From: Desulfobacterales bacterium
GTDB lineage: Bacteria > Desulfobacterota > Desulfobacteria > Desulfobacterales > CAFBRK01
Length of the DNA: 64,000 nt
Assembly (NCBI GenBank): GCA_021737185.1
Contig: JAIPEL010000008.1
Location: forward strand, 1 to 64,000
Reading direction: 5' to 3'
Shown: positions 55,496-64,000 of the stretch, piece after piece
Layout: the number at the start of each line of letters is the position of its first letter
How positions within the stretch are numbered: position 1 is the stretch's first letter
Notes under the pieces: model-generated
Seen by the model: only the letters and a program-made list of their open reading frames with translations
What the model was told of the DNA's origin: nothing
The model's database searches: none
Translations under genes and position numbers: made by a program

Positions 55496-57910
55496 CTACC
55501 CTGGAAGGACGGCGTTGAATTCCTCGAGAAGCGCTTTGCAGATCTTCTGGTGAAGATGGTTGACCGACTCATCCTCTAAGGTCTTTTCATGGGAGCGGTA
55601 GGTGATGCGGAAGGACAGACTCTTTTTTCCCTGGGCAACGGGAGAGCCGGTGAACACGTCAAACAGAGCGACGCTTTCCACCAGCGGTTCGTTCATGTCT
55701 TCCAGTCGCTCAAGAATCCGCCTGGCCTCGGTATCTTCATCCAGAATCAAGGTGATGTCCCGGGAGACCGCCGGGAAGCGGGGGATCGGTGCGGCGGAAA
55801 CCGTATCCGGCATTTGGCCGTGAAGCCGCTTCAGTTCGATTTCGAACAGAAACACGGTCTGATCGATATCGAAGTTTTTCATGACCGCCGGACGCAATTC
55901 TCCCACGATGCCGATGTTCTCGCCCCGGGCCAGAATTCGGGCGCTGCGGCCCGGGCGGAAATAGTCGCAAGCCTTGTCGGGCAGTCGGGTAAATCCGACC
56001 CCGTCCACCGAAAGCCCCTCCAGGAGGCCTTCCACCGCCCCTTTGATGTCGTAAAAATCGCACGGCGCATCTTCGCTGTGCCAGGCCAGCGGAAACCGTC
56101 TGCCGGTCTGGATCCCGCCGAGGATTTCGATCTCTTCGGGCAGCTGGCCCGCGCCGTTGTCGATAAACGCCTTGCCGATTTCGAAAAGCTTCAAATCCCG
56201 CATCTGTCGGGTCAGATTGCGGCGCGCGGTTTCCAGCAGCCCCGACGTCAGGGTCGTCCGCATCACGGCTTGGTCCTCGGTCAAAGGATTGAGCAGGGCG
56301 ACGGTCCGCCTGCGCCGGTCCTGCGGACCGAGTTGAAGCAGATCCACCGATCGACTTCCGGCAAAACTGTAGTTCACCGTTTCGGTAAATCCGAAGCCGG
56401 TCAGCAGCGTTCGAATCCGGCCGCGAAAATCGCGTCCTTCCGTCCTGGGGGGCTTTTGGGCCGGAATCAGGGGGGACGTCTGGGGGATGCAGCCGTAGCC
56501 CCACAGGCGGGCGACTTCTTCCATGAGGTCCTCGGGCCGGTGGACGTCCACGCGAAAGCTGGGCACGGAAACGGATAGGGCGCCGTCTTTTTTGCCGGCT
56601 ACGGGAAAATCGATCGACGCAAGCAGGCCGGTGATCTGTTCCGCGGTCAGATCGGTGCCGAGCAGGCGATTGGTGGCTTCTGCAGAAAGAGACAATGTCG
56701 TGGCGGGAGTCGGCTTCGGGTGGACGTCGACGATCCCTCCGATCAATTGCCCCCCGCCGATTTCGGCGGTCAGCGCCGCTGCCCGTTTCAGGGCCGTGAG
56801 GGTGCCTTCCGGATCGACCCCCCGCTCGAATCGATGGGAGGCGTCGGTGCCCAGCCCAAGGGCTTTGGCCGTCCGGCGGATGCTGGCCGGATGAAAGTAC
56901 GCGCTTTCGATGAGCACCCGGGAGGTGCCGGGATCGATCTCGGAGTTTTCTCCGCCCATGACGCCGCCGACGGCCACCGGCTTTTCTCCGTCGCAGATCA
57001 TCAGCATATCGGAGGTTAAAGAGCGCTCCTTGCCGTCCAGGGTGGTGAACGCCTCCCCGGGCGCCGCCGTTCGCACCACGATCCGGTGTTGGGCCAGCCG
57101 GTCAAAGTCGAAGGCGTGCAGGGGCTGCCCTGTTTCCATCATGACGAAGTTGGTGATGTCTACGATGTTGTTGATCGGCCGGAGGCCGACGGAAAGCAGC
57201 CGCTGTTGAAGCCAATCCGGAGAAGGGCCCACCGCAACCTCGCAGACCAGGGCGGCGGCGTAACGCGGGCAGTGATCCGGCGCTTCGATGGTCACCGACG
57301 TGTAGTCTTCGATGCGGCCTTCGGTGGGAGGCAGGGCAATCTCCGGATAGCGCACCCGGGTTCCGCAGATGGCGGCCACCTCCCGGGCGATCCCGATGAT
57401 GCTCAGGCAGTCGGGCCGGTTGGGGGTCAGTTCGATTTCCATCACCGGATCGGAAAGGTTCAACGCCCGGGCGAGCCGTTCTCCGACAGAGAGGCCGGCG
57501 TCAAGGGCCATGATGCCACTTCTATCTTTGCCCAGCCCGAGTTCTGCCTCGCTGCAGAGCATTCCCTCCGAGGCCGCGCCGCGGATGGTCGAGGCCTCCA
57601 GGACCGAACCGTCGGCCAGCCGGGTGCCGGGAAGGGCCAGGGCCGACAGCATACCCGCTTCGGCATTAGGGGCCCCGCAGACGACCGTGACGTTGCGATC
57701 CTTGATGGCCACGTCGCAGAGGCGAAGTTTGTCCGCATTGGGATGGGGGCGCACCGCTTCGATCCGGCCCACGAAGACCCGGTCCATGTCGTCATAGCGG
57801 TCCCAGACCGCGTCCACTTCCAGGCCGGCCATGGTCAGCGCATCGGACAGGCGGTCGATTTCCATGTCGATCGAAACATACTGGCGGAGCCAGGAGAGAC
57901 TTGCTTTCAT
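55496..57910 (-). CDS. pheT: Phenylalanine-tRNA ligase beta subunit
   Basis: 804 residues from the ATG at 57908-57910 (SLSWLRQYV). It has the EMAP/tRNA-binding domain (GRIEAVRPHPNADKLRLCDV), B3/B4 editing domain, B5 domain (GTDLTAEQITGLL) and the C-terminal anticodon-binding fold. A further upstream in-frame Met at 58054 is antisense-like and overlaps pheS. Two bp separate it from pheS. Confidence 0.97.
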   Translation of the reverse strand: MKASLSWLRQYVSIDMEIDRLSDALTMAGLEVDAVWDRYDDMDRVFVGRIEAVRPHPNADKLRLCDVAIKDRNVTVVCGAPNAEAGMLSALALPGTRLADGSVLEASTIRGAASEGMLCSEAELGLGKDRSGIMALDAGLSVGERLARALNLSDPVMEIELTPNRPDCLSIIGIAREVAAICGTRVRYPEIALPPTEGRIEDYTSVTIEAPDHCPRYAAALVCEVAVGPSPDWLQQRLLSVGLRPINNIVDITNFVMMETGQPLHAFDFDRLAQHRIVVRTAAPGEAFTTLDGKERSLTSDMLMICDGEKPVAVGGVMGGENSEIDPGTSRVLIESAYFHPASIRRTAKALGLGTDASHRFERGVDPEGTLTALKRAAALTAEIGGGQLIGGIVDVHPKPTPATTLSLSAEATNRLLGTDLTAEQITGLLASIDFPVAGKKDGALSVSVPSFRVDVHRPEDLMEEVARLWGYGCIPQTSPLIPAQKPPRTEGRDFRGRIRTLLTGFGFTETVNYSFAGSRSVDLLQLGPQDRRRRTVALLNPLTEDQAVMRTTLTSGLLETARRNLTRQMRDLKLFEIGKAFIDNGAGQLPEEIEILGGIQTGRRFPLAWHSEDAPCDFYDIKGAVEGLLEGLSVDGVGFTRLPDKACDYFRPGRSARILARGENIGIVGELRPAVMKNFDIDQTVFLFEIELKRLHGQMPDTVSAAPIPRFPAVSRDITLILDEDTEARRILERLEDMNEPLVESVALFDVFTGSPVAQGKKSLSFRITYRSHEKTLEDESVNHLHQKICKALLEEFNAVLPG

Positions 57911-57911
57911 T

Positions 57912-58916
57912 TCAAAACTGCCCCAAGAACCGGATGTCGTTGTCGAAAAAGCGGCGGATGTCGTCGATGCCGTATTTGAGCATGGCGATTCGCTCCACCC
58001 CCATGCCGAAGGCAAATCCGGAAATGCGCTCGGTGTCGTAGCCGACGTTTTCAAACACGGCAGGATGCACCATGCCGGCGCCCAGCACTTCCAGCCAGCC
58101 GGTCTGGGAGCAGACCCGGCAGCCTTCTCCCCGGCAGATCACACACAGGATGTCGACTTCCGCGCTGGGTTCGGTGAACGGAAAAAAGCTTGGACGGAAC
58201 CGCAGGCTCGTCTTTTCGTCGAACATCTCGTGGACGAAGGTCGTCAGCACGCCTTTCAGATCCCCGAAGGTGATGCGGTCGTCGACCAGGAGCCCTTCGA
58301 CCTGGTGGAACATCGGGGTGTGGGTCAGGTCCGAATCGCAGCGAAACACCTTTCCCGGGGCGACGACCCGCACCGGCGGCGGCTGTTTTTCCATGATCCT
58401 GACCTGGATCGGAGAGGTGTGGGTCCGCAGGACGATGTCTTCGGAAACAAAGAACGTGTCCTGCATGTCCCGGGCCGGATGGTCCTTGGGAAAGTTGAGC
58501 GCCTCGAAGTTGTACCAGTCCTTTTCCACCTCCGGCCCTTCGGCCACGTCAAACCCGAGGCGAAGAAAGATTTCACAAATTCGATTGGTGATCTGGGTGA
58601 TCGGGTGCACATGCCCGGGCCGGGGATTGCGGCCGGGCAGCGAGACATCGATCCGGTCTTCCACCGAAGGGGCGGCGGCCATGGCCTCGACGGCATCGGC
58701 AAATGCCTGCTCGAGGGCCTTTTTGACCTGGTTGGCCTTTTTGCCGGCGGCCGGGCGCTCCTCGGGCGGAAGCGACGAGATATTTCGCAGAAACAGGGTG
58801 ACGCGGCCTTTCCTGCCAAGATAGCGGATGGAAAGCGCGTTGACCGTTTCCGGGTCGGCGGCGGCATCGAGTTCTGCCAGCGCGTCTTCCCGAATCTGTT
58901 CGATGGACGGTTCCAC
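57912..58916 (-). CDS. pheS: Phenylalanine-tRNA ligase alpha subunit
   Basis: 334 residues from a GTG at 58914-58916 with AGAGGG upstream; PheS is usually about 340. Class II motifs: HPITQITNRICEIF, FRCDSDLTHTPMFHQVEGL, FRPSFFPFTEPSAEVD and GFAFGMGVERIAMLKYGIDDIR. The longer frame up to 59045 starts inside the rplT gap and adds family-unlike sequence. Confidence 0.96.
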   Translation of the reverse strand: MEPSIEQIREDALAELDAAADPETVNALSIRYLGRKGRVTLFLRNISSLPPEERPAAGKKANQVKKALEQAFADAVEAMAAAPSVEDRIDVSLPGRNPRPGHVHPITQITNRICEIFLRLGFDVAEGPEVEKDWYNFEALNFPKDHPARDMQDTFFVSEDIVLRTHTSPIQVRIMEKQPPPVRVVAPGKVFRCDSDLTHTPMFHQVEGLLVDDRITFGDLKGVLTTFVHEMFDEKTSLRFRPSFFPFTEPSAEVDILCVICRGEGCRVCSQTGWLEVLGAGMVHPAVFENVGYDTERISGFAFGMGVERIAMLKYGIDDIRRFFDNDIRFLGQF

Positions 58917-59060
58917 AGCGGCCCTCTTGTTCAATAATGATCCGGCGATCCCCGTTTTTCGACGGACGGGGACCCCAAAATCGACGGTCTGTGTCAGTTT
59001 GGAATCCCGGGGCGTTCCCGCGGGACCGGATCTGGCAGGCGGCAAAAGGCGCGGGGCGTA

Positions 59061-59411
59061 CTATCCCTGCTGGGCGGCGAGGCTGGCGATCTCACGGAAT
59101 GCGGCCGGATCGGAAACGGCCAAATCGGCCAGCACCTTGCGATCCAGCGCCACGCCCGCCGTTTTCAGCCCATGAATGAATTTGCTGTAGCTAAGGTCGT
59201 TCATCCGGGCGCCGGCGTTGATTCGGGCGATCCACAGCCGCCGGAAATCGCGCTTCCGTGCCTTTCGGTCCCGGTAGGCGTACATCAGGGCCTTGTCCAG
59301 GGAGTCCGCGGCCGTTCTAAAGAGCTTGCTCCGGCCTCCGCGAAAGCCCCGGGCCAGCTTCAGCACCTTTTTCCGGCGCCTTCTTGCCTTGAATCCTCTT
59401 TTCACTCGCAT
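59061..59411 (-). CDS. rplT: Ribosomal protein L20 (bL20)
   Basis: 116 residues: [49 protein letters not shown] and [10 protein letters not shown]. An early 50S assembly protein that can also repress its own operon. Confidence 0.98.
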   Translation of the reverse strand: MRVKRGFKARRRRKKVLKLARGFRGGRSKLFRTAADSLDKALMYAYRDRKARKRDFRRLWIARINAGARMNDLSYSKFIHGLKTAGVALDRKVLADLAVSDPAAFREIASLAAQQG

Positions 59412-59453
59412 CTGTCATACTCCTTTACATCCAAAATCGCCGGGGCGACGTGA

Positions 59454-59651
59454 TCACCCGTTGGGGAGAAGCAGCCTTATCTCCCTGACATTGGTTTTGT
59501 CAATCACATTCTTTTTGCGCAGGGACCGCTTCCTTTTGCGGGTTTTCTTGGTCAGGATGTGGCTTGCGTGGGATTTGCTAAACATGAATTTGCCGGTTCC
59601 TGTTTTTTTGAACCGCTTGGCGGCGGCCCGGTTCGTCTTGATCTTGGGCAT
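59454..59651 (-). CDS. rpmI: Ribosomal protein L35 (bL35)
   Basis: 65 residues from the ATG at 59649-59651: [20 protein letters not shown] and [17 protein letters not shown]. Sits between infC and rplT as usual. Confidence 0.97.
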   Translation of the reverse strand: MPKIKTNRAAAKRFKKTGTGKFMFSKSHASHILTKKTRKRKRSLRKKNVIDKTNVREIRLLLPNG

Positions 59652-59816
59652 CGAAAGTCTCCTTATTGGCCTAAAAACAACGATGGCGTGAGCATGGAAA
59701 AGATCAGCGCACGCCACCTTCTCAGTGGTTTTGTCTGCCTTTTGCCGCTGCATGACGGCTACAGCGAATCGACGCGGTGTGCTGCCGCCGGCGGAAGCAT
59801 ATTCCGCCGGTAAAGG

Positions 59817-60344
59817 TCACCTCGGAGCCAGGACCATCACCATGGTGCGTCCTTCGAATTTGGGGGGCTGCTCCAAGACGGCCATGTCTTCGGTTTGTTC
59901 ATAGATCCGCTCGAGCACATCCCTGCCGAGATCTGAAAGGGTGATCTCGCGGCCCCGGAACATCACCGTGACCTTGACCTTGTCCTTCTTGTCCAGAAAG
60001 CGCTTGATGTGGCCGATCTTGACCTGCAGGTCGTGGTCTCCGGTTTTGGGACGGACCTTGATTTCCTTGACCTGGGTCGTGCTCTGCTTTTTCTTGGCCT
60101 CCTGCTGCTTTTTGGTCTGCTCGTATTTGTAACGGCCGTAGTCCATGATCTTGCAGACAGGCGGCTTGGCGTTCGGGGAGATCTCCACGAGATCCTGGCC
60201 GAATCCCGCAGCCTTTTCCAGGGCTTCGTTCAACGGCACAATCCCGAGCTGATTTCCTTCCGGATCGATCAGCCTGACTTCTCTGGCAAAAATTGCCTTG
60301 TTGATCCGGGTTCGCTGGGTCTGTTTCGGTTTAGCTATGCTCAC
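59817..60344 (-). CDS. infC: Translation initiation factor IF-3
   Basis: 175 residues if started at the GTG (60342-60344). IF3 N domain (INKAIFAREVRLIDPEGNQLGIV, PPVCKIMDYGRYKYE) and C domain (EIKVRPKTGDHDLQVKIGHIKRFL, VTVMFRGREI). The Shine-Dalgarno GAGGAGGT touches that GTG, while an in-frame ATA two codons later (60336-60338) has normal spacing. infC is known for rare start codons (AUU in E. coli), so AUA is the likely true start and IF3 would autoregulate through it. Confidence 0.95.
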   Translation of the reverse strand: MSIAKPKQTQRTRINKAIFAREVRLIDPEGNQLGIVPLNEALEKAAGFGQDLVEISPNAKPPVCKIMDYGRYKYEQTKKQQEAKKKQSTTQVKEIKVRPKTGDHDLQVKIGHIKRFLDKKDKVKVTVMFRGREITLSDLGRDVLERIYEQTEDMAVLEQPPKFEGRTMVMVLAPR

Positions 60345-60565
60345 ACCTCCTCGGCAGATGGTCTTGCGGAAGCCGCCCGGAGACGGTGCCGCAGATGAAC
60401 GGCAATTTCCATGCCCGCGCCCCCGGAAGGCGGCAGCGCCTCCTTAGAAGAGCGGGCCGATACGCATTGTGCCTTATCCAACCGCTTGATGAAATGCAAG
60501 AAAAAAATATGCAGGGTGCATCTCAGACATCCGCTTTCGGGGCATCACAAATCCCGAAAGTTGAG

Positions 60566-61093
60566 TCAGGCCCTGTTTCCTTTCTTCTGGGAAAGGGTGT
60601 AGTCGGCCAGAAGGCTTCCCTGCCAATAAGCGTTTTCCGGATTTTGAAAAAACCGCCGAAAAAGCAGGAGGCATTCGCTGCGCCTGACCCCTTCGACGAC
60701 CCTCACCGGGTTGTCCCTGTAAAGGGGGGCAAACCCCTTCCGATCGCAGCGGGCCGCGCCGCCCATGATGTCCTCAAAACCGTAGACGATCCTTTCGACC
60801 CCTGCAAGCAGGATCGCCCCGTAGCACATGAGGCAGGGTTCCATGGTGCAGTAGATCGACGCCTTGGCCCCGAAAAGGCTGACCCCCTGGTCGGCCAGCC
60901 GCCGCAGGGCGATCATTTCGGCGTGGTCGAGCTCGTTTGCATGGGGAGGCCGTGAGCCGGTTCTGGCCCCGGAAGCAATGACCCGGCCGCCGCTGACCAC
61001 CACGCATCCCACCGGAAAATCGCCCCGATCCAGGGCCTGCCCGGCCAGGGCCAGGGCTTCTCCCATGAAACTATGATGATCTTCATTCTTCAT
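60566..61093 (-). CDS. tadA: tRNA-adenosine/nucleoside deaminase, TadA-like
   Basis: 175 residues. Zinc and catalytic motifs HAEM (near residue 56) and EPCLMCYGAI (near residue 88); FPVGCVVV at the front. It is likely either the A34-to-inosine tRNA deaminase or a related guanine/cytosine deaminase. The DHAEMIAL sequence after the AN-ELDHAE turn slightly favours a nucleoside-deaminase subgroup. Confidence 0.8.
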   Translation of the reverse strand: MKNEDHHSFMGEALALAGQALDRGDFPVGCVVVSGGRVIASGARTGSRPPHANELDHAEMIALRRLADQGVSLFGAKASIYCTMEPCLMCYGAILLAGVERIVYGFEDIMGGAARCDRKGFAPLYRDNPVRVVEGVRRSECLLLFRRFFQNPENAYWQGSLLADYTLSQKKGNRA

Positions 61094-61111
61094 TCAGCTG
61101 TATGGCGGTAT

Positions 61112-61240
61112 GTTGATTGGTTGATCGGTTGATTCGTCAAATGGTTGAACACTCCCTGTTTCGGCAGATCTGCAGCAGGACGGGACTGAGGCTATCCAAG
61201 ACAACCATTCAACCAGTCAACCAATCGACCAATTAACCAC
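61112..61240. repeat. Paired inverted mosaic repeat (TTGATTGG family), upstream of tadA
   Basis: Arm 1 (61112-61150): GTTGATTGGTTGATCGG, TTGATTCGTCAAATGGTTGAAC. Arm 2 (61202-61240): ACAACCATTCAACC, GTCAACCAATCGACC, AATTAACC. The arms are about 50 bp apart. This is the clearest copy in the window. Confidence 0.75.
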
Positions 61241-61280
61241 AAAAATAGGCCAAAAACCGGAAAAATCAAGCCCCAAGCCC

Positions 61281-61832
61281 CTAGCCGATCCGGCAGACCG
61301 TATCATCGCAGGGACAGGCGCCGTCCACCTCGAAGGCATAAACGATCCTGGCCTCCTTTTCCGCCCGATCCTCGGAGATCGCTTCAAACGGCTTCGAGGC
61401 GGCGATCTGTAAAAGGGCCTCCCGATTTGGGATCGCGTCGAGCCCTTCAGCAAGAGGCTTGCCGGAGGCCCCGTCGAGGATGTCTGCCGCTTCGCCGTTG
61501 GTCACCACGACCACCGGGACCTGGCCGCCGGCCATAAGACGGGCAACGGCCAGAGACGGGCGATGGCGGGTGACAAGGGAGCCCGGCCCGAATCGGACGA
61601 CCAGACAGATCCGCCCCTCCAGAACAACGGTAAAATCGACCGGAACCGCTGCCGCGCGGCTGCCGGCGCCAACGGTGAGCTTGCGCCGTGCATCGATATC
61701 GGATGTTGAATACCCCTTTTCTTCCACCAGAATGCGGGCAATCTTCTGGCGGTAGCGCTCGTCCAGGGTGTCGGGCAGGATTTCTCCGGTGAGAAAATCT
61801 TCAAGTTCGCCGAGGATGAGGTGATGAGCCAT
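61281..61832 (-). CDS. Stand-alone HsdR N-terminal-domain (type I restriction R-like) protein
   Basis: 183 residues from the ATG at 61830-61832. It has YRQKIARILVEEKGYSTSDIDARRKL, VPVDFTVVLEGRICLVVRFGPG and VPVVVVTNGEAADIL, the layout of the nuclease-like HsdR_N domain found alone in many deltaproteobacteria. No helicase domain, HsdM or HsdS follows, so it is not a restriction system by itself. Function unknown. Confidence 0.8.
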   Translation of the reverse strand: MAHHLILGELEDFLTGEILPDTLDERYRQKIARILVEEKGYSTSDIDARRKLTVGAGSRAAAVPVDFTVVLEGRICLVVRFGPGSLVTRHRPSLAVARLMAGGQVPVVVVTNGEAADILDGASGKPLAEGLDAIPNREALLQIAASKPFEAISEDRAEKEARIVYAFEVDGACPCDDTVCRIG

Positions 61833-62041
61833 TTTCTTCCCGGTCGGCACGGTTTGTCGTTGACGGTTTTTCTTTGCCGGCGCCGAAGATCGGGCGGTTC
61901 CGCCTCGATCCAGCGCCAAGGATCACGGATCTTAGCAGTTTTGCCCCCTCCTGCAAACCGCGGCCATCGCGACAAAAGAATTCTATAAGAACCCGGCCGC
62001 TGACCGCCGGGGCGTCCTGATTGATCAAAGGTGAAACTGAT

Positions 62042-62059
62042 GTCGAAGTTTCATACGAG
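62042..62059 (+). repeat. 18-bp repeat GTCGAAGTTTCATACGAG, copy 2
   Basis: Identical to 29295-29312. Here it overlaps the stop codon (62051-62053) and last codons of the PutA-type gene. Both copies lie at the 3' side of a minus-strand gene, so it may be a shared end of a small repeat element. Confidence 0.7.
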
Positions 62060-64000
62060 TGCCCTCTCGCCCAGGTTGCCGTACCGGTGGTAGCTGTCGC
62101 AGATGCTCTGATTGACAAGGTAATGGAGCAGCTCGACGCGGCCTTCGGGCAGGACCGGCTCCCGGGCGACGTAGGCGCCGGTCTTGGCGGCCTCGGCAAA
62201 AACTGCCGGCGCCACCCGGTCCGGGGCGGCATACCGGATCCGGGCCCCCCGACAGAGGGTCTCGGCTACCTGCTCGTCGCTTTCCCGTCGCACCTCCCTG
62301 GGTCGGATGACCCGCCGGGCCTCGGTGCCGGACAAAAATTTCGTCACCGGATTTTCCAGGTGCTCGGGAAGGCTGACCAGGGTCTTGTTGCCGCAGATCT
62401 TGGCGGCCGCGATCCGGGCCAGGACCTCGAACAGGGAGTCTTTTTCGTGGACCCGGACCATCACTTGGCCAAGGGGCAGAAACCGCAGCAAGTTGTCCTG
62501 GCCGCGGAGGTGAAAATAGTCCTTCTCTTTTGAAAAGTCCCGTCCCCACCAGTACAGGTAGCTTTGGATCGCCCGAACGGTCCGCCGCAGGTCTTGTTCG
62601 TGGTCGGAGAAAAGCCCCCAGTCGAGCTTCTGCCGCCACTGCTGGGCAGTTCGCAGCAGGGCGTGCTCTTGGGCGATGGCCCCGGTGACCGGATCTCCTT
62701 CGGCGGCAAAGCGCATGAATTGGGCCACGTAGTTGGGGCTGCCGGCCTTGATCGCCGGCCCGATGGCCGATTTTCCCATTCCGCCGAAGGGCTGGCGCAG
62801 GGTGACGGCGCCGGTGGTGCCCCGGTTCACGTAGAGGTTGCCGGCCCGGATGTTTTCTTTCCAGCGCTTCTGCTCCCGGCGGTCCAGGCTTTCGATGCCG
62901 GAGGTCAGGCCGTAGCCGGTGCCGTTGACGATGTCGATGGCGTGGTCCAGATCTTCTGCCTGCATGATTCCCAGCAGGGGCCCGAAAAATTCGGTCTTGT
63001 GGGTGTAGGAGCCGGCCGTCACCCCCAGCTTGATTCCCGGAGACCAGAGGTAGGGATTGTCTTGATCGCACCGCGGCTCGAGGGCCCACGACTCGCCGGA
63101 CTCCAGGGTGGAAAAGGCGCGCTTCAGGTCCCCCTCCGGGGGGTGGATCAGCGGTCCCATCCGGTGTTTGAAATCCCAGGCCGACCCGGCCGCATAGCTT
63201 TCTGCCGCATCCACGAGCTGCCCGATGAAGTGGCCGTCTTCGTACACCTCCTTTTCCAGAACGAGCAGGGAGGTGGCGCTGCACTTCTGGCCGCAGTTGG
63301 AAAAGGCCGAGTGGATGATGTTTTTCACGGCCTGGTCACGGTCGGCCATGGCCGTGACGATGGTGGCGTTCTTTCCCCCGGTTTCGGCGGCCAGAAAAGT
63401 CGACGGTTTGGCCCCTAGGATTTTCAGGCCCGTCTCGGTGCCCCCGGTCAAAATGACGAAGTCGACATCCGGATGGGCGGTCAGCCTGCTGCCGACGCTC
63501 CCGCCGCTGCACGGGACGAACTGCAGCGTGCTTTTGGAAACGCCGGCCTTCCAGAAGCACTGGCAGATCAGGTAGGCAACCACCACGGCCGCCGATGCGG
63601 GCTTGAAGATCACCGTGTTGCCGGCGGCCAGGGACGCGGCGATGCCGCCGCAGGGAATGGCGATGGGAAAGTTCCAGGGGGAAATGACCACGCCGACCCC
63701 CTTTCCCCGGCACCGGAGATTTTTCAGCTCGTCGAATCCGCGGACCGAAAAGGGGTAGTACTCGGCGAAGTCGACCGCCTCGGAGACTTCCACATCGGCT
63801 TCGGTAAACACCTTTCCGGTGTTGGCCGCGGCCGCGCCGATGAGATCGCCCCGGGCACGGCGAAGCGCCGTGGCGGCCCTGGACAATACCGCGTGTCGTT
63901 CCGCCGCGGTCTTGTCCCGCCACCGGTCCGGGTCTGCTTTGGCCGCGGCCACGGCCCGATCGATGTCTTCTTCGGCGGCCAGGGCAAACCGCGCCACCCG
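62051..64000 (-). CDS. putA: PutA-type L-glutamate gamma-semialdehyde dehydrogenase region (partial, 5' end outside window)
   Basis: About 649 residues are visible and the frame is open to the right edge. It is an aldehyde dehydrogenase: SPWNFPIAIPCGGIAASLAAGNTVIFKP, catalytic Glu in ETGGKNATIV, catalytic Cys in SNCGQKCSATS, and FFGPLLGIM. The C-terminal 200 residues (HEQDLRRTVRAIQSYLYWWGRDFSKEKDY, to HRYGNLGER) match the PutA C-terminal region. The proline dehydrogenase half should lie to the right. It oxidises glutamate semialdehyde to glutamate with NAD+. Confidence 0.92.
   Translation of the reverse strand, partial: RVARFALAAEEDIDRAVAAAKADPDRWRDKTAAERHAVLSRAATALRRARGDLIGAAAANTGKVFTEADVEVSEAVDFAEYYPFSVRGFDELKNLRCRGKGVGVVISPWNFPIAIPCGGIAASLAAGNTVIFKPASAAVVVAYLICQCFWKAGVSKSTLQFVPCSGGSVGSRLTAHPDVDFVILTGGTETGLKILGAKPSTFLAAETGGKNATIVTAMADRDQAVKNIIHSAFSNCGQKCSATSLLVLEKEVYEDGHFIGQLVDAAESYAAGSAWDFKHRMGPLIHPPEGDLKRAFSTLESGESWALEPRCDQDNPYLWSPGIKLGVTAGSYTHKTEFFGPLLGIMQAEDLDHAIDIVNGTGYGLTSGIESLDRREQKRWKENIRAGNLYVNRGTTGAVTLRQPFGGMGKSAIGPAIKAGSPNYVAQFMRFAAEGDPVTGAIAQEHALLRTAQQWRQKLDWGLFSDHEQDLRRTVRAIQSYLYWWGRDFSKEKDYFHLRGQDNLLRFLPLGQVMVRVHEKDSLFEVLARIAAAKICGNKTLVSLPEHLENPVTKFLSGTEARRVIRPREVRRESDEQVAETLCRGARIRYAAPDRVAPAVFAEAAKTGAYVAREPVLPEGRVELLHYLVNQSICDSYHRYGNLGERALV

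Noticed and set aside
61281-61832. Type I restriction-modification system
   Set aside because: Only the R-subunit N-terminal domain is present; there is no helicase part, methylase or specificity gene.

Overview
The window looks like the chromosome of a GC-rich, Gram-negative, anaerobic member of the Desulfobacterota (a sulfate-reducer-like deltaproteobacterium). This is inference from three things: the gene order rimP-nusA-infB-DUF503-rbfA-nrnA-truB-rpsO-pnp-M16 peptidase, the outer-membrane LpxR-type barrel, and a seleno-formate-dehydrogenase/heterodisulfide-reductase cluster under sigma-54 control.

Layout. 1-1140: right end of an IS66-family insertion sequence inside a now truncated gene, then an unknown secreted protein. 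1210-14030: mostly housekeeping and stand-alone genes (clpB, trmL, zinc ribbon, amidohydrolase, DUF1841/pRiA4b fusion, YkgJ, a decayed DUF362 ferredoxin, ferritin-like protein, M1 peptidase, ChaN-like protein, Nudix, LpxR-like barrel), separated by several families of short inverted repeats. 14030-14900: gene-poor DNA with repeats and a possible metallo-beta-lactamase remnant. 14900-25300: a GAF histidine kinase, an NtrC-type regulator, a sigma-54 promoter with upstream repeats, a second receiver protein, then hdrA, mvhD, an FdhB-like Fe-S protein and fdhA. Three of these genes (hdrA, mvhD, fdhA) are each interrupted by one in-frame UGA that fits selenocysteine, each followed by a potential SECIS hairpin.

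25450-27740: a GEMM-I (cyclic-di-GMP-type) riboswitch with a terminator, followed by a two-gene unit: a coiled-coil multi-pass membrane protein and a von Willebrand factor A lipoprotein. I know of no described system with this pairing. 27880-31890: DUF362 ferredoxin, AraC/Ogt-type methyltransferase, a MITE-like element, and a LarA-like nickel-pincer enzyme. 32040-35850: two phased palindromes and a sigma-54-type promoter before a STAS-like protein, a cupin and a PAS-GAF-PAS-LuxR regulator, then two small proteins. 36080-42880: glycosyltransferase, trxB, MFS transporter, a flavin disulfide reductase without its disulfide, and a YycJ-like hydrolase.

43000-55015 is one long minus-strand translation/RNA cluster running from tRNA-Gly(CCC) and rimP to pnp, M16 peptidase and dut. 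55070-60344 is the minus-strand infC-rpmI-rplT-pheS-pheT-merR operon, where infC may start at AUA. The window closes with tadA, an HsdR-N-domain protein and the C-terminal part of a PutA-type proline-catabolism enzyme running off the right edge.

The main biological story is the regulated selenoprotein HdrA-MvhD-FdhA module, which probably couples formate oxidation or CO2 reduction to flavin-based electron bifurcation. Next comes the riboswitch-controlled membrane/vWA pair. No CRISPR array, rRNA, prophage or replication origin was seen.
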